A DNA stretch of 64,000 bases from CAILZL01 sp050181835 (GCA_050181835.1 JBFXCU010000004.1:62001-126000), one strand, 5' to 3'; positions 16,767 through 26,220 are shown, counted from the stretch's first letter. Translations and numbers: made by a program. Notes: a model not told the origin generated them from the letters alone.

Positions 16767-19097
16767 CTAAATTTCTGTCTTGCGTAATCGTAATGCATTG
16801 GCGATGACCGACACTGAACTCAGGCTCATGGCAGCGCTAGCGATCATTGGGCTGAGCAAAATCCCGAAAAATGGATATAGCACACCTGCAGCCACCGGTA
16901 CGCCCAGAAAATTGTAGATAAACGCGAAGAATAAATTCTGGCGAATATTTTTCATGGTGTGCTGACTCAGCAGGCGCGCCTTGGCAATACCACGCAAATC
17001 ACCTTTGACCAGCACCACCCGCGCACTATTCATCGCCACATCAGTGCCAGTCCCCATCGCTATGCCGACATTGGCAGCAGCGAGTGCTGGAGCATCATTA
17101 ACGCCATCACCTGCCATCGCAACAACACGGCCTTGTTGCTGCAACGCTAGTACGTGCTTGTACTTATCTTCTGGCAACACCCCTGCTTGCACTTCATTCA
17201 GGCCTAACTGTTTGGCTACCGCCATGGCAGTAGTAACGTTGTCGCCGGTGAGTACCACGATGCGTAGACCCGATGCACGCAATTGGTCGATCGCTTCCTG
17301 CGTCGTCGCTTTAATGGGATCGGATACGCTGATGAGCCCAGCGATCCGCTGCGCGACACATAAGTACATCACGGTTTGACCGACTTCACGTAACTGCGTT
17401 GCCTGAGATTCAATTTCTGTAGGGTCAATAGCCAAATCATGCATCAAGGCGATGTTACCCAACGCCACTCTGTTACCGTTTATCTCGCCGCTGACGCCTT
17501 TTCCAGTAATCGACTTAAAATCCTGTACCGATGGCAGCGTGGCATTATGTGCTTTGGCATAGTTAATAATGGCCTGCGCCAAGGGATGCTCACTCATTTT
17601 TTCCAGTGCAGCAGCGTAGCTAACTATCTCTGTTTCTTTGGCATTTTCTATTGCTACCACCTGTTGCACCTCGGGTGCGCCCGCAGTGAGCGTACCGGTC
17701 TTATCGACAACCAGCGTGTCAACTTTCTCCATCAGCTCTAGCGCTTCCGCATCTTTAATTAGAATGCCGTCGCGTGCGCCACGTCCAATCCCGACCATAA
17801 TAGAAATCGGTGTTGCCAGACCAAGCGCGCAGGGACAGGCGATGATCAATACCGAAACCGCCACCACCAACGCGTTTGCCAGTGCTGGAGTGGGGCCGAC
17901 TAACGCCCAGGTTGCGAAGGCAATCACGCTGGCTGCAATCACGCCCGGTACAAACCACGCCGACACTTGATCAGCGAGCTTTTGAATGGGAGCACGAGAA
18001 CGGCTCGCGTCACTAACCATTTGAATGATCTGTGCAAGTAAGGTGTGCGCACCTACCTTCTCAGCCCGTAACAAGAACGCACCAGTCTGATTAATGGTAC
18101 CGGCGGTCACCGTGCTGTCAGGATGCTTTGCAACCGGCATAGGTTCACCTGTAATCATCGACTCATCGACATTGGACGACCCTTCGGTGACCACGCCATC
18201 AACGGGTATCTTACCGCCGGGTTTGACACGCAATATGTCGCCAACTTGCACGTCGTCGAGATGCACTTCCTCGTCCGTGCCATCCGGTTTAATACGCAAC
18301 GCCGTATTTGGCGCCAACGCCAATAACGACTTGATTGCACCATTGGTTTGTGAGCGTGCGCGCAATTCCAGCACCTGTCCCATCAGTACTAAGGTAACAA
18401 TCACCGCAGCTGCCTCAAAGTACAGTGGTGCATTACCGTCCATCTTGAAGGCCGCCGGCAGCAATGCTGGAAACAACAGTCCGATGACACTAAATAAATA
18501 CGCTGCCGCGGTACCAATACCAATCAAGCTAAACATGTTTAGCCGCCAGGTCTTGAAGGATGCGCCAGCCCGCACAAAAAATGGCCAGCCACCCCACAGC
18601 ACCACGGGTGTCGCTAGCGCCGCTTGTAGCCAGTTATACCCTTGCATGGTCAGCATGCGATGCAGATCCAACCCTGGGATCATTTCGCTCATGGTGATGA
18701 CAAGCAAAGGAAAAGAGAGGATCGCACTAATCCAGAAACGCAAGGTCATTTCCTTGAGCTCCGGGTTGCCGACCTCCTGAAGTGAGACATGCCGTGGCTC
18801 AAGTGCCATGCCGCAGATCGGACAGGTATCAGGTTTCATGCGCACAATTTCAGGGTGCATGGGGCAGGTCCATTCGGTCTGCTGCGCCGTAAGATCGATC
18901 ATCTGCTCAAGCGCCATACCGCACTCAGGACAACTACCGGGTTTGTCCCTCATCACCTCCGGATGCATTGGACAAGTCCACTGTGCCGTGCCAGTTGCAG
19001 CAACGCTTGTGGGTACCGGTTGTACAGGCTGCGCTTTAGCGTGACAGCAACTATGTGCCGCAGTGGGTTCGTTCCCAGGTTTAGGTACGTCGCTCAT
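16767..19097 (-). CDS. copA: Copper-translocating P1B-type ATPase
   Basis: The 776-residue pump starts with a Cys/His-rich head (HSCCHAKA) and two heavy-metal-binding domains with the WTCPMHPE...CPxCGMALE pattern at about residues 40-63 and 76-99, in place of GMxCxxC domains. Then come the membrane segments, the transport motif CPC in IIACPCALGLATP, the phosphorylation site DKTGTLT, the SEHPLAQ motif of the N-domain and GDGVNDAPAL. It expels Cu(I) from the cytoplasm. Its start overlaps the cueR stop by four bases, so it is in one operon under the MerR-type promoter at 19543-19574. Silver is a possible second substrate. Confidence 0.93.
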   Translation of the reverse strand: MSDVPKPGNEPTAAHSCCHAKAQPVQPVPTSVAATGTAQWTCPMHPEVMRDKPGSCPECGMALEQMIDLTAQQTEWTCPMHPEIVRMKPDTCPICGMALEPRHVSLQEVGNPELKEMTLRFWISAILSFPLLVITMSEMIPGLDLHRMLTMQGYNWLQAALATPVVLWGGWPFFVRAGASFKTWRLNMFSLIGIGTAAAYLFSVIGLLFPALLPAAFKMDGNAPLYFEAAAVIVTLVLMGQVLELRARSQTNGAIKSLLALAPNTALRIKPDGTDEEVHLDDVQVGDILRVKPGGKIPVDGVVTEGSSNVDESMITGEPMPVAKHPDSTVTAGTINQTGAFLLRAEKVGAHTLLAQIIQMVSDASRSRAPIQKLADQVSAWFVPGVIAASVIAFATWALVGPTPALANALVVAVSVLIIACPCALGLATPISIMVGIGRGARDGILIKDAEALELMEKVDTLVVDKTGTLTAGAPEVQQVVAIENAKETEIVSYAAALEKMSEHPLAQAIINYAKAHNATLPSVQDFKSITGKGVSGEINGNRVALGNIALMHDLAIDPTEIESQATQLREVGQTVMYLCVAQRIAGLISVSDPIKATTQEAIDQLRASGLRIVVLTGDNVTTAMAVAKQLGLNEVQAGVLPEDKYKHVLALQQQGRVVAMAGDGVNDAPALAAANVGIAMGTGTDVAMNSARVVLVKGDLRGIAKARLLSQHTMKNIRQNLFFAFIYNFLGVPVAAGVLYPFFGILLSPMIASAAMSLSSVSVIANALRLRKTEI

Positions 19098-19510
19098 GCT
19101 GTAACTCCTAGGTCATTATCAAAGGCTTGCAAAATTGGGCAATGATCTGTCTCGCCATGTCCCGGACACGCTGTTACCAAGTCTGCCAAAGTGGCGCGCA
19201 AGCGTTGCAGTTCAGCAATCTTAGCTTCCACATCAATCAGCTTTTTCTGGGCAATTGCCTTGGCTTTCTCGACACCACAAGTAGATTGCGTTTGCAGTGT
19301 CAACAGCTCGCCAATTTCCTCCAAGGAAAACCCCAATCGCTTGGCACGACAAATAAACTGCAATCGACGTACATCATCCTGCTCGTATTGACGATAACCT
19401 GAGGCGCGGCGAACCACCTTGGGTATCAGGCCTTGCTTTTCGTAGTAATGAATGGTGCTGATCCCAACCTGCGCGGACTTTGCCAGTTGGCCGATGGACA
19501 GAGTAGACAT
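19094..19510 (-). CDS. cueR: MerR-family copper-responsive regulator (CueR-like)
   Basis: This 138-residue protein has an N-terminal MerR winged helix (SIGQLAKSAQVGISTIHYYEKQGLIP), a long dimerisation helix and a metal-binding C-terminus with cysteines in TACPGHGETDHCPIL. Two cysteines about eight residues apart fit CueR/heavy-metal responsive MerR proteins. Its gene overlaps copA (ATGA-type, four bases), and a palindromic operator with a 20-bp spacer promoter lies directly upstream, so it probably senses Cu(I) and activates its own operon by DNA distortion. Metal choice is inferred from the neighbours. Confidence 0.88.
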   Translation of the reverse strand: MSTLSIGQLAKSAQVGISTIHYYEKQGLIPKVVRRASGYRQYEQDDVRRLQFICRAKRLGFSLEEIGELLTLQTQSTCGVEKAKAIAQKKLIDVEAKIAELQRLRATLADLVTACPGHGETDHCPILQAFDNDLGVTA

Positions 19511-19542
19511 GACAAGCTCGTAATGTCAGTAACATTGGCCGA

Positions 19543-19574
19543 AGTCTAAACCCTGAAGCAGGGTTGAGAGTCAA
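19543..19574 (-). promoter_or_regulatory. MerR-type promoter/operator of cueR-copA
   Basis: Read on the minus strand, TTGACT (19569-19574) and TAGACT (19543-19548) are separated by 20 bp, longer than the normal 17. Inside the spacer lies the dyad AACCCT-n5-AGGGTT (19549-19554 and 19560-19565). An overlong spacer filled by a centred dyad is the hallmark of MerR-family promoters such as those of copA and zntA. Confidence 0.85.
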
Positions 19575-19715
19575 GGCTTGAACTCGAAACCGCGATTCTT
19601 CCCTCGTAGTCATACCGCTGTAGTCGCTAAACAGCATTGGTCGCGTTACCCTGCGACTATCCACGTGTCATTGTCCGATCTTGTATTGTCACTGCATTAG
19701 ATTTAGCCTTACACG

Positions 19716-20105
19716 GTGCGCCGATATACCCTCTCCAGATTGCTGTTATCCTGCTTGCTGCTGTTGCAGTTGGCTGGAAGCATGTTAGCGCAGGCACATG
19801 TGATGCCGATGCCAGCCAATCAGACATTGGCGGAGCATGAGCCTTGCCCCGACCATGCTGCGATGATGGGTGATGATGCCCTGCATATGCAGACTGCAAT
19901 GAATGCTGATACCAGCCAGCAACATTCCACCTCCCCCGACTGTTGTCAGTCCGTGTTTTGCAAATGCCCCTGCGTACAGGCGCTGGCGCTTTCCATAGCG
20001 CTTCCAACCATGGAATTTGCCGCTCCGGACTCACTAGCCATTCCATCCTTTGATACCCCCTTGTTGTATACAGGGGCGTCTGATCTGTTTCGACCTCCTA
20101 TCTAA
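19716..20105 (+). CDS. CopL-like secreted metal-binding protein
   Basis: This 129-residue protein has an N-terminal hydrophobic signal (RLLLSCLLLLQLAGSMLAQA). The mature part is rich in His, Met and Cys (HVMPMPANQTL, CPDHAAMMGDDALHMQTAM) and has the cluster DCCQSVFCKCPCVQAL in the middle. This matches the pattern of CopL/DUF2946-like proteins found before copper-resistance operons. The start is taken as GTG at 19716 and has no clear ribosome site. It heads the rightward set with the TolC-like protein and multicopper oxidase. A periplasmic copper-binding or regulatory role is inferred. Confidence 0.65.
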   Translation: MRRYTLSRLLLSCLLLLQLAGSMLAQAHVMPMPANQTLAEHEPCPDHAAMMGDDALHMQTAMNADTSQQHSTSPDCCQSVFCKCPCVQALALSIALPTMEFAAPDSLAIPSFDTPLLYTGASDLFRPPI

Positions 20106-20194
20106 CGCTACCGACCCGTCATTCAGCATGAATTAGTGTCGTGCTGTTGTACTCGTTTTGACCGTTGCAACCAGCTGCGGTCGTCGGAGGTTGT

Positions 20195-21712
20195 ATGAAA
20201 TCATGGATTCCTGTTACGGGGTTGCTGGCAATGGGCTTGTTGCTTGTTGGCTGCACCACTATTCCCGCAGATCGCGGTGCGTCGGTAACCAACGATCTAC
20301 TGAAGTCGCGCTCGACCGTTGCAGTCGGTATGCCTGTCAGTAGCAATGCTCATGACCAGAATGCTGAAGTAGTAAATATTCTTGCTGAACCAATCAATGC
20401 AGATCAGGCAGTGCGATTGGCGTTACTACAAAATCCGCATATGCGTGCGCTTTACACCGAACTCGGCTTGGCGCAAGCCGATGTCTATGACGCAGGTCGT
20501 TTGTCCAACCCTTCACTGGGTTATCTACGACTTAGCGGCGATGGTGACACCAGGAAAACGACATGGAGTATTTCGCAAAGTTTTACTGAGCTACTATTTC
20601 TTGGCTACCGCAAACGCGTCAGTCTCAGTCAGATGCTGCAAACTCAGCAGCGAGTTGCCAGTGAGGTATTAGCACTGGAAGCAGATGTACGCAGCGCTTA
20701 CTACAATTATGTTGGCGCTACGCTGATTGCGACGATGCGGGAACATTCGCTGGTGCTGGCACGCGCATCCAGCCAGTATGCACAGGAATTATTCGATGCG
20801 GGTAACATCAATTCCCTGCAGCGTAGTCGTGAACAAGCGCAGGCCAGTGAAGCGGCCATTCAACAACAGCACGCATCGATTGAGCAAAAAGCAACACTTG
20901 GCCGCTTGATGAATTTACTAGGGTTGTCTATTAGCAGCCCGGCGCAGTGGCTGTTAAGTTTGCCACTACCCATAGAACTGCATACCGAGTCGCCAGCCTT
21001 GCAAGCGTGGGCACGTGAGCAACGCCTGGATCTGGCCGCATTACACGAACAAGTGAGTATGAACAGCACCAATCTCACCCACGTGCGGCGATGGCGTTGG
21101 GTGGGCGGCGTACAAGTCAATGCCGAGCGAGAACAGGACAGTGGTAGCGAACCATTGTCTGGCCTGGGTGCTGAACTGGAGCTGCCATTGTTTAATCAAG
21201 GCGGTGGCAACTTGCTGCGCGCACAGGCCGCTCTGGAAGCGACGCAGGCAGGTGTCGCCGGGCTGGAACTTTCTATCAGCAATGACATTGCCGTGCAGTA
21301 CGCGGCGTTGCAGGCGGCGCAAGCTATTGTTGCCGAGTATCGCGAGAAACTAACGCCGTTGCGTCAACAAATCGTCACGTTGAATCAACAGCAGCAAAAT
21401 TTCATGCTGATAGGCACCTTCGAGTTACTACTCGCAAGACAGCAGCAGATGGATACCTATCAGGGGTATTTACAAGCAGTGAGCGACTACTGGGTTACGC
21501 ATTCTGAGCTGCTGCGTATTGCTGGCGGAAAACTCCCACCAACAATGCAAAATAACGATACAGGTATATCAATTGGTGTTGATGCACTAGTCACTGATGT
21601 TGCCAGCTCTAACAATGATGATCATTCCATGCATGACATGGATCACAGTGGGCATGACATGCCAACTCACGACATGTCTACCATGCAACCCGCCAGCGGA
21701 GAAACGCCATGA
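20195..21712 (+). CDS. TolC-family outer-membrane lipoprotein of copper cluster
   Basis: From ATG 20195 (ribosome site CGGAGG at 20185-20190) the protein has 505 residues. It has a lipobox LLVGC near residue 22 and the TolC/OEP repeats: LALLQNPHMRALYTELGLAQADV, DAGRLSNPSLGY and the second copy with LPLFNQGGGNLLRAQAALEA. It is therefore an outer-membrane channel of the efflux-protein family. An unusual tail (about the last 40 residues) is rich in His, Met and Asp (HSMHDMDHSGHDMPTHDMS), suited to bind copper. The stop overlaps the multicopper oxidase start (ATGA). Confidence 0.85.
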   Translation: MKSWIPVTGLLAMGLLLVGCTTIPADRGASVTNDLLKSRSTVAVGMPVSSNAHDQNAEVVNILAEPINADQAVRLALLQNPHMRALYTELGLAQADVYDAGRLSNPSLGYLRLSGDGDTRKTTWSISQSFTELLFLGYRKRVSLSQMLQTQQRVASEVLALEADVRSAYYNYVGATLIATMREHSLVLARASSQYAQELFDAGNINSLQRSREQAQASEAAIQQQHASIEQKATLGRLMNLLGLSISSPAQWLLSLPLPIELHTESPALQAWAREQRLDLAALHEQVSMNSTNLTHVRRWRWVGGVQVNAEREQDSGSEPLSGLGAELELPLFNQGGGNLLRAQAALEATQAGVAGLELSISNDIAVQYAALQAAQAIVAEYREKLTPLRQQIVTLNQQQQNFMLIGTFELLLARQQQMDTYQGYLQAVSDYWVTHSELLRIAGGKLPPTMQNNDTGISIGVDALVTDVASSNNDDHSMHDMDHSGHDMPTHDMSTMQPASGETP

Positions 21713-23028
21713 AACTTTCACGAAGAAATGTACTGCTGGCATCAAGCACCGCTGCATTAGCGAGCGTTACTGTGGCACGAGCTGCGCAGGCGAATAGATC
21801 AACTTCTGACCATTCCCAAGCCAACGGCAGTTACAAAGCAGTCAGAACCTTAAATGGCTGGACGCTGCCATATCAGCTAAAAAACGGCACAAAGGAATTC
21901 CATCTGGTCGCAGAAGAAGTTGAGCATGAGTTTGCACCGGGCAGTCGTGCCAAGTGCTGGGGCTACAACGGCACGACACCTGGGCCTACCATTGAGGCAG
22001 TTGAAGGTGATCGCGTCAGAATCTTAGTCACCAATCGTTTGCCGGAACATACCACCGTTCACTGGCATGGCCTCTTGCTGCCGTCTGGCATGGATGGTGT
22101 GGGTGGTTTGTCGCAGCCTCACATTGCCCCCGGTGAAACTTACGCTTACGAGTTCACGCTCAGTCAGAACGGAACACACATGTATCACCCCCATGCCGAT
22201 GAGATGGTACAGATGGCGACAGGCATGATGGGCTTGTTCATCATTCACCCTCGTGCTGGCGAAGCCGTGAACATTGATCGCGACTATGCCTTACTGCTAC
22301 ATAACTGGGCACTACATCCTGGCACCTATCGACCCGATCCTTCCATCATGGTGGACTTTGATCTATGGACCTTCAACAGCAAAATATTTCCAGCCATTGA
22401 GTTTCCAGTAGCACGCGCTGGTGAACGAGTGCGTTTACGTATTGGCAACCTGTCGATGTGGAACCATCCCATTCACTTACATGGTCATCAATATGACGTA
22501 ACGGGTTCCGATGGAGGTCGTTGGCCACGCCAACAATGGCGTAAGGAAACTACCGAGATTGTCGGCGTGGGACAAACGCGCGATGTGGAGTTCGTCGCGA
22601 TACCAGGTGATTGGGCGCTGCACTGCCACATGTCACATCACACCATGAATGCAATGGGACATGGGATTCCGAACGTGATGGGTGCAAACATTACTAAAAG
22701 CGAGGATGCCATCAAGCAGTTATTACCAGGCTATATGGCAATGGGCAGCAATGGTATGGCTGAGCATGGCGAGCACAGCGCAATGGGTCATATGCAGGGA
22801 CCAGAGAACACTTTGCCGATGATGATGGGGACTGGGCCTTATGGCAATTTGGAAATGGGCGGCATGTTCACGGTAATGAAGGTACGCGAGCAACTGGCTA
22901 GCAACGACTATCGGGATCCGGGTTGGTATCCAGCCCCAGCTGGCAGCGTCGCGAATCGAGTCAGTGAAAATCCAAACTATGGGACACCAGCAAGACGCGA
23001 CCCATACTCGAAAGATACGCCGTCATGA
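21709..23028 (+). CDS. Multicopper oxidase, periplasmic (Tat-exported)
   Basis: The 439-residue enzyme begins with a twin-arginine signal (KLSRRNVLLASSTAALA). All copper-binding motifs are visible in order: HWHGLLLPSGMDGV, GTHMYHPHADEM, NHPIHLHGHQY and HCHMSHHTMNAMGHG, giving T1 and the T2/T3 trinuclear cluster. The His/Met-rich stretch after the last motif (GMAEHGEHSAMGHMQG) may be an extra copper site. Such enzymes oxidise Cu(I) to Cu(II) in the periplasm. It is coupled to the TolC-like gene by a four-base overlap and followed by copC. Confidence 0.92.
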   Translation: MKLSRRNVLLASSTAALASVTVARAAQANRSTSDHSQANGSYKAVRTLNGWTLPYQLKNGTKEFHLVAEEVEHEFAPGSRAKCWGYNGTTPGPTIEAVEGDRVRILVTNRLPEHTTVHWHGLLLPSGMDGVGGLSQPHIAPGETYAYEFTLSQNGTHMYHPHADEMVQMATGMMGLFIIHPRAGEAVNIDRDYALLLHNWALHPGTYRPDPSIMVDFDLWTFNSKIFPAIEFPVARAGERVRLRIGNLSMWNHPIHLHGHQYDVTGSDGGRWPRQQWRKETTEIVGVGQTRDVEFVAIPGDWALHCHMSHHTMNAMGHGIPNVMGANITKSEDAIKQLLPGYMAMGSNGMAEHGEHSAMGHMQGPENTLPMMMGTGPYGNLEMGGMFTVMKVREQLASNDYRDPGWYPAPAGSVANRVSENPNYGTPARRDPYSKDTPS

Positions 23029-23112
23029 CCAAACAGACGTTAATAAGGCCTTCCTCAGAGAGAGCGGAGAGAAAGTTGATTGTACTTGTCGAAATTTAAA
23101 CTGGAGAATGTA

Positions 23113-23502
23113 ATGAAACATCATGTATTGTTGATTGCCTTGGCATCGTTTACCACAGCTGGGGTCGCTTACGGACACGCCCATGTGCAGAAGTCGGTAC
23201 CCGCCAATAACAGCACCATAAGTCAATTGCCCAAGAATGTTGTTATAGAATTTAACGAGGCGGCTCAGCTTACGGTGCTGACCTTACAGAAGGGTGATGG
23301 CAAGGCGCAGGATCTGAAGCCATTGCCCAGTGCAGCAGCAAAATCAATCAGTGTACCCATGCCAACAGTAGACGCAGGCAGCTACATTATCAATTGGCGT
23401 GCTGCAGGTGATGATGGACATGTGATATCGGGCAAGGTGTTGTTTAACGTAACATCGGACAAAACGCCTGCGACGCACACTGAGATGCCGATGAAGCACT
23501 AA
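23113..23502 (+). CDS. copC: CopC-type periplasmic copper chaperone
   Basis: From ATG 23113 (GGAG upstream) the precursor has 129 residues. Signal peptidase cleavage after VAYG would leave HAHVQKSVPANNS, with the N-terminal His that binds Cu(II) in CopC proteins. The rest has the Ig-like fold pattern (FNEAAQLTVLTLQKGDG, and the closing GSYIINWRAAGDDGHVISGKVLF with the second copper His). A short His/Met tail follows. It lies between the multicopper oxidase and copD and probably hands copper to CopD or the oxidase. Confidence 0.9.
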   Translation: MKHHVLLIALASFTTAGVAYGHAHVQKSVPANNSTISQLPKNVVIEFNEAAQLTVLTLQKGDGKAQDLKPLPSAAAKSISVPMPTVDAGSYIINWRAAGDDGHVISGKVLFNVTSDKTPATHTEMPMKH

Positions 23503-23508
23503 TTAAAA

Positions 23509-23539
23509 CACCCTTCCCGACCCTGATCGGGAAGGGGTG
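23509..23539 (+). terminator. Stem-loop after copC
   Basis: A 12-13 bp stem with one bulged base (23509-23520 with 23527-23539, six-base loop) follows the copC stop by seven bases. No T-run follows on the plus strand, so partial attenuation between copC and copD, or mRNA 3'-end protection, is more likely than full termination. Confidence 0.5.
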
Positions 23540-23593
23540 CGTATTAAAAACTGTGCGTTCAAAACACTATGACACAGCTAGAGAAATCAACAC

Positions 23594-24457
23594 ATGTCAG
23601 TCGATACCGTATCGGTGGTGATTCGCGCGTTAAGTTTCGTGGCGCTGTTTCAAGCAGCAGGTGTGTACTTGTTCATGCTCATACAGGGTCAACAGCAACC
23701 GGAGTCAGAACTCAGTATCAGGCGCCTTGGTCGCAATAGCGCCTTGATCGGCATTCTGCTGGTAGGCGCTCACCAACTGCTGGGTGCGGCACGGATGACT
23801 GGTGAGGTGGCTGGTCTAAGTGATTTATCCATGCACATGCTGGCGCTGAAGAATAGCGCGGGCGCTACCAATATTCTGCGACTGTTAGCGCTACTACTCA
23901 TAGCAACCACCATATTGCGTCATCAGCCGTTAGCAAAAGCAGCGGGCATCACCGCTGCAACGCTGGTCGTGATGTCATTCATACTAACCGGCCATACGTC
24001 GAGCGCTCCACAGCGCTGGATATTGGCGCCGCTGTTACTGCTGCATTTATGGGTGGCCGCATTCTGGTTTGGCAGCCTGTGGCCGTTGTATCGAGTGAGC
24101 ACGAATGAAACCGCTCAAGTAGCGGCCAACTTAATCGCACAGTTCTCGCGAATCGCCAGCTGGCTGGTACCCAGTATCGCCATCGCCGGTGTGATGATGG
24201 CACTCATGCTGCTTCCCAACATGAATACGTTACTGACACCATATGGCATGCTGCTAGTGGTGAAAGCCATTACCTTCGCAGTGCTAATGGGATTCGCCGC
24301 AGTGAACAAATGGCGTCTTGGCCCCGCCATTGCCACAGGCGACGCTCGTGCAATGAAGTTATTCAAAACTAGCCTAGCTTTCGAGTATGCATTGATATGC
24401 GTCGCACTCACCGCAACAGCAGTGATGACGGGACTGTTCTCGCCTGAATCAGAATAA
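23594..24457 (+). CDS. copD: CopD-family copper resistance membrane protein
   Basis: The 287-residue protein has about eight membrane helices and the CopD domain near its middle and end (WILAPLLLLHLWVAAFWFGSLWPL, then LLVVKAITFAVLMGFAAVNKWRLGP). HxxxxxFWxGxLxP is the conserved signature of the domain. CopD acts with CopC in copper uptake or export across the inner membrane. It follows copC after 91 bases with a hairpin in between. Confidence 0.9.
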   Translation: MSVDTVSVVIRALSFVALFQAAGVYLFMLIQGQQQPESELSIRRLGRNSALIGILLVGAHQLLGAARMTGEVAGLSDLSMHMLALKNSAGATNILRLLALLLIATTILRHQPLAKAAGITAATLVVMSFILTGHTSSAPQRWILAPLLLLHLWVAAFWFGSLWPLYRVSTNETAQVAANLIAQFSRIASWLVPSIAIAGVMMALMLLPNMNTLLTPYGMLLVVKAITFAVLMGFAAVNKWRLGPAIATGDARAMKLFKTSLAFEYALICVALTATAVMTGLFSPESE

Positions 24458-24590
24458 GTCGGGAGACATCATCATCCGAGGGTGATGGATGTCCCTGTAG
24501 CTGTGGACACCTCGGACTCAAACGAGGCGTTACAACGAGCAGTAGCCTTGGCTCCATTAAATGATCAGCCAACCAATTGTGTGATGACAC

Positions 24591-25133
24591 CTATGCAATC
24601 ATAAGCTTTCCCGTCACGTAGGCAGTTAGTTCAGAAGTGGAGAACTGGGCTAGTTGTTGCCTTGGCATAAAGGTTGGCGGGGACACACGGCCAAGGCTAT
24701 CGTGTGGTCGCTCATGATTGTAACTGTGTAGCCATTCATCGCTGAGTTGCTGTACATGATCAATGTTTTCGAACAAGTACAGATTCAACAGCTCTATCCG
24801 GTAGCTGCGATGGAAGCGTTCCATGTAAGCATTTTGATTGGGCTTGTCCGGTTGGATAAACAACTGCTGGATACCGTGCTGTTGGCACCACTCTTGGAAT
24901 AGCGTCGAGGTGAACTCCGGGCCATTGTCCGTGCGTAGCGCCGCCGGTTTACCGTAAAGATCGATCAGACGCTCAAACACCCGAATGATTCTGGCAGAGG
25001 GGATTGATGTGCCCACTTCAATACCCAAGGCTCCCCGATTGCTCTTGTCGATAACATTGAAAGTCCGTAAGGCACGACCGCTTACCAGCGCATCGTGCAT
25101 GAAGTCAGCAGCCCGGATACGGTTATGACTCAA
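24591..25133 (-). pseudogene. IS3-family transposase remnant (C-terminal part of OrfB integrase)
   Basis: The 180 residues correspond to the C-terminal half of an IS3-family DDE integrase: RTFNVIDKSNRGALGIEV, then LRTDNGPEFTS with the second Asp and NAYMERFHRSYRIELLN with the catalytic Glu. The region upstream that should carry the first Asp, the rest of orfB and orfA is absent, and the reading frame begins in the middle of the domain (around ADFMHDAL). No clear terminal inverted repeats or target duplication are seen. It sits between copD and a tRNA-Leu gene. I read it as a dead fragment. Confidence 0.88.
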
Positions 25134-25304
25134 CGGTGCTTGCTTTCAGGTTTCACAGTGCGGACTGAATTTTAGTCAGCATGATGGCACCTGTGCGGGT
25201 TCGCTCCCGTTTTTTGCCCCCAAAAACAGATGGATGTCAATGGATGTAAAAGATCTGATTGGACAGATCGTCCTATGAAAATAGCGTCTTGGTGGATCTG
25301 CATC

Positions 25305-25391
25305 TGGTGGCGATGACCGGAGTCGAACCGGTACGACTTTAACATCGGCGGATTTTAAGTCCGCTGCGTCTACCAATTCCGCCACACCGCC
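25305..25391 (-). tRNA. tRNA-Leu (anticodon UAA)
   Basis: The 87-base minus-strand sequence folds as a class II tRNA: acceptor GGCGGTG pairs with CATCGCC (one G-U), anticodon stem GCGGA/TCCGC around loop CTTAAAA (anticodon at 25355-25357), a variable arm, a GGTTCGACTCC T-arm, and an encoded CCA. It decodes UUA (and UUG by wobble). Confidence 0.95.
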
Positions 25392-25569
25392 AACTGTGTA
25401 TCGCCTGCATGATTATGGGGTGGGGTAGTTGCCACGCCCGTGCAGGGGCGCGATTGTAGCGGGAAATTACATTAAGTCGTAGTCATTTGCGCACTGCCTA
25501 ACAGGTCTGGTGGTGGCCTCTGTTAAGATGGCGGCCATTTTTATTTCAACTGAGACGCTCGCTGCACCT

Positions 25570-26220
25570 ATGCTGGCCGATCCGCCAACTCATTCCTTGA
25601 TTAAGATGCAACTCGATGTGCGCGAGCTGCATCTGTGGCGTGGTGAGCATCATTTGCTACGCGGCATCTCGTTTGCCCTGCATTCGGGTGAGTTGCTACA
25701 GATTCAGGGTGCGAATGGCGTGGGCAAGACCAGTTTGTTACGCAGTGTGGCGGGACTGCTGCCCGTCGAATCGGGTGACTGCTTGTGGAATGGTGTCGAT
25801 ACCCAGCAGGCGGACACTCAATTTAATCAAGCGCTGCTGTATCTCGGTCACAGCAATGCGCTCAAACTGGATCTGACGGCACTGGAAAATCTGCAATTTG
25901 CAGTGGGTTTACGTCGAGTCATCTGTAAGACCGATTGTCAGCGGGCACTAGCTCGGGTCGGTATTCCACAGTGCGCTGAATTGCCGGCGCGAGTGTTATC
26001 AGCTGGGCAGCGACGCCGCGTGGCGCTAGCGCAGTTGGTGCTGTCGGATGCGCCGTTATGGATACTGGATGAACCCATCACTAATCTGGATGTGCAGGGC
26101 ATTACCATGATGGAAAGCCTGTTGGCCGAGCATCTGGCACAGGGCGGCATGATTATCACGGCCGCCCATCAGCACTTGTTGGCGGATCATCCGGGCAACC
26201 GCCTGCTGGCGTTACACTGA
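25570..26220 (+). CDS. ccmA: Heme exporter ATP-binding protein CcmA
   Basis: This ABC ATPase has Walker A GANGVGKTSLL, the signature LSAGQRRRVALAQL and Walker B LWILDEPITNLD, followed by the switch His in ITAAHQHLL. Length is 216 residues from ATG 25570; an ATG at 25606 would give 204, close to the family norm, and a GTG at 25510 is also in frame; none has a convincing ribosome site. CcmA powers CcmB/C in moving heme onto CcmE for cytochrome c maturation. First gene of the ccm operon; its TGA overlaps the ccmB ATG. Confidence 0.92.
   Translation: MLADPPTHSLIKMQLDVRELHLWRGEHHLLRGISFALHSGELLQIQGANGVGKTSLLRSVAGLLPVESGDCLWNGVDTQQADTQFNQALLYLGHSNALKLDLTALENLQFAVGLRRVICKTDCQRALARVGIPQCAELPARVLSAGQRRRVALAQLVLSDAPLWILDEPITNLDVQGITMMESLLAEHLAQGGMIITAAHQHLLADHPGNRLLALH

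Noticed and set aside
18094..18780. 228-codon plus-strand frame inside copA
   Set aside because: Antisense of clear P-type ATPase sequence.
19670..19716. Second MerR-type promoter for the rightward copper genes
   Set aside because: Some -35/-10-like hexamers are present, but no dyad lies in the spacer.
24458..25160. Intact IS3 element with terminal repeats
   Set aside because: Only the last part of the integrase is present and no matching inverted ends were found.
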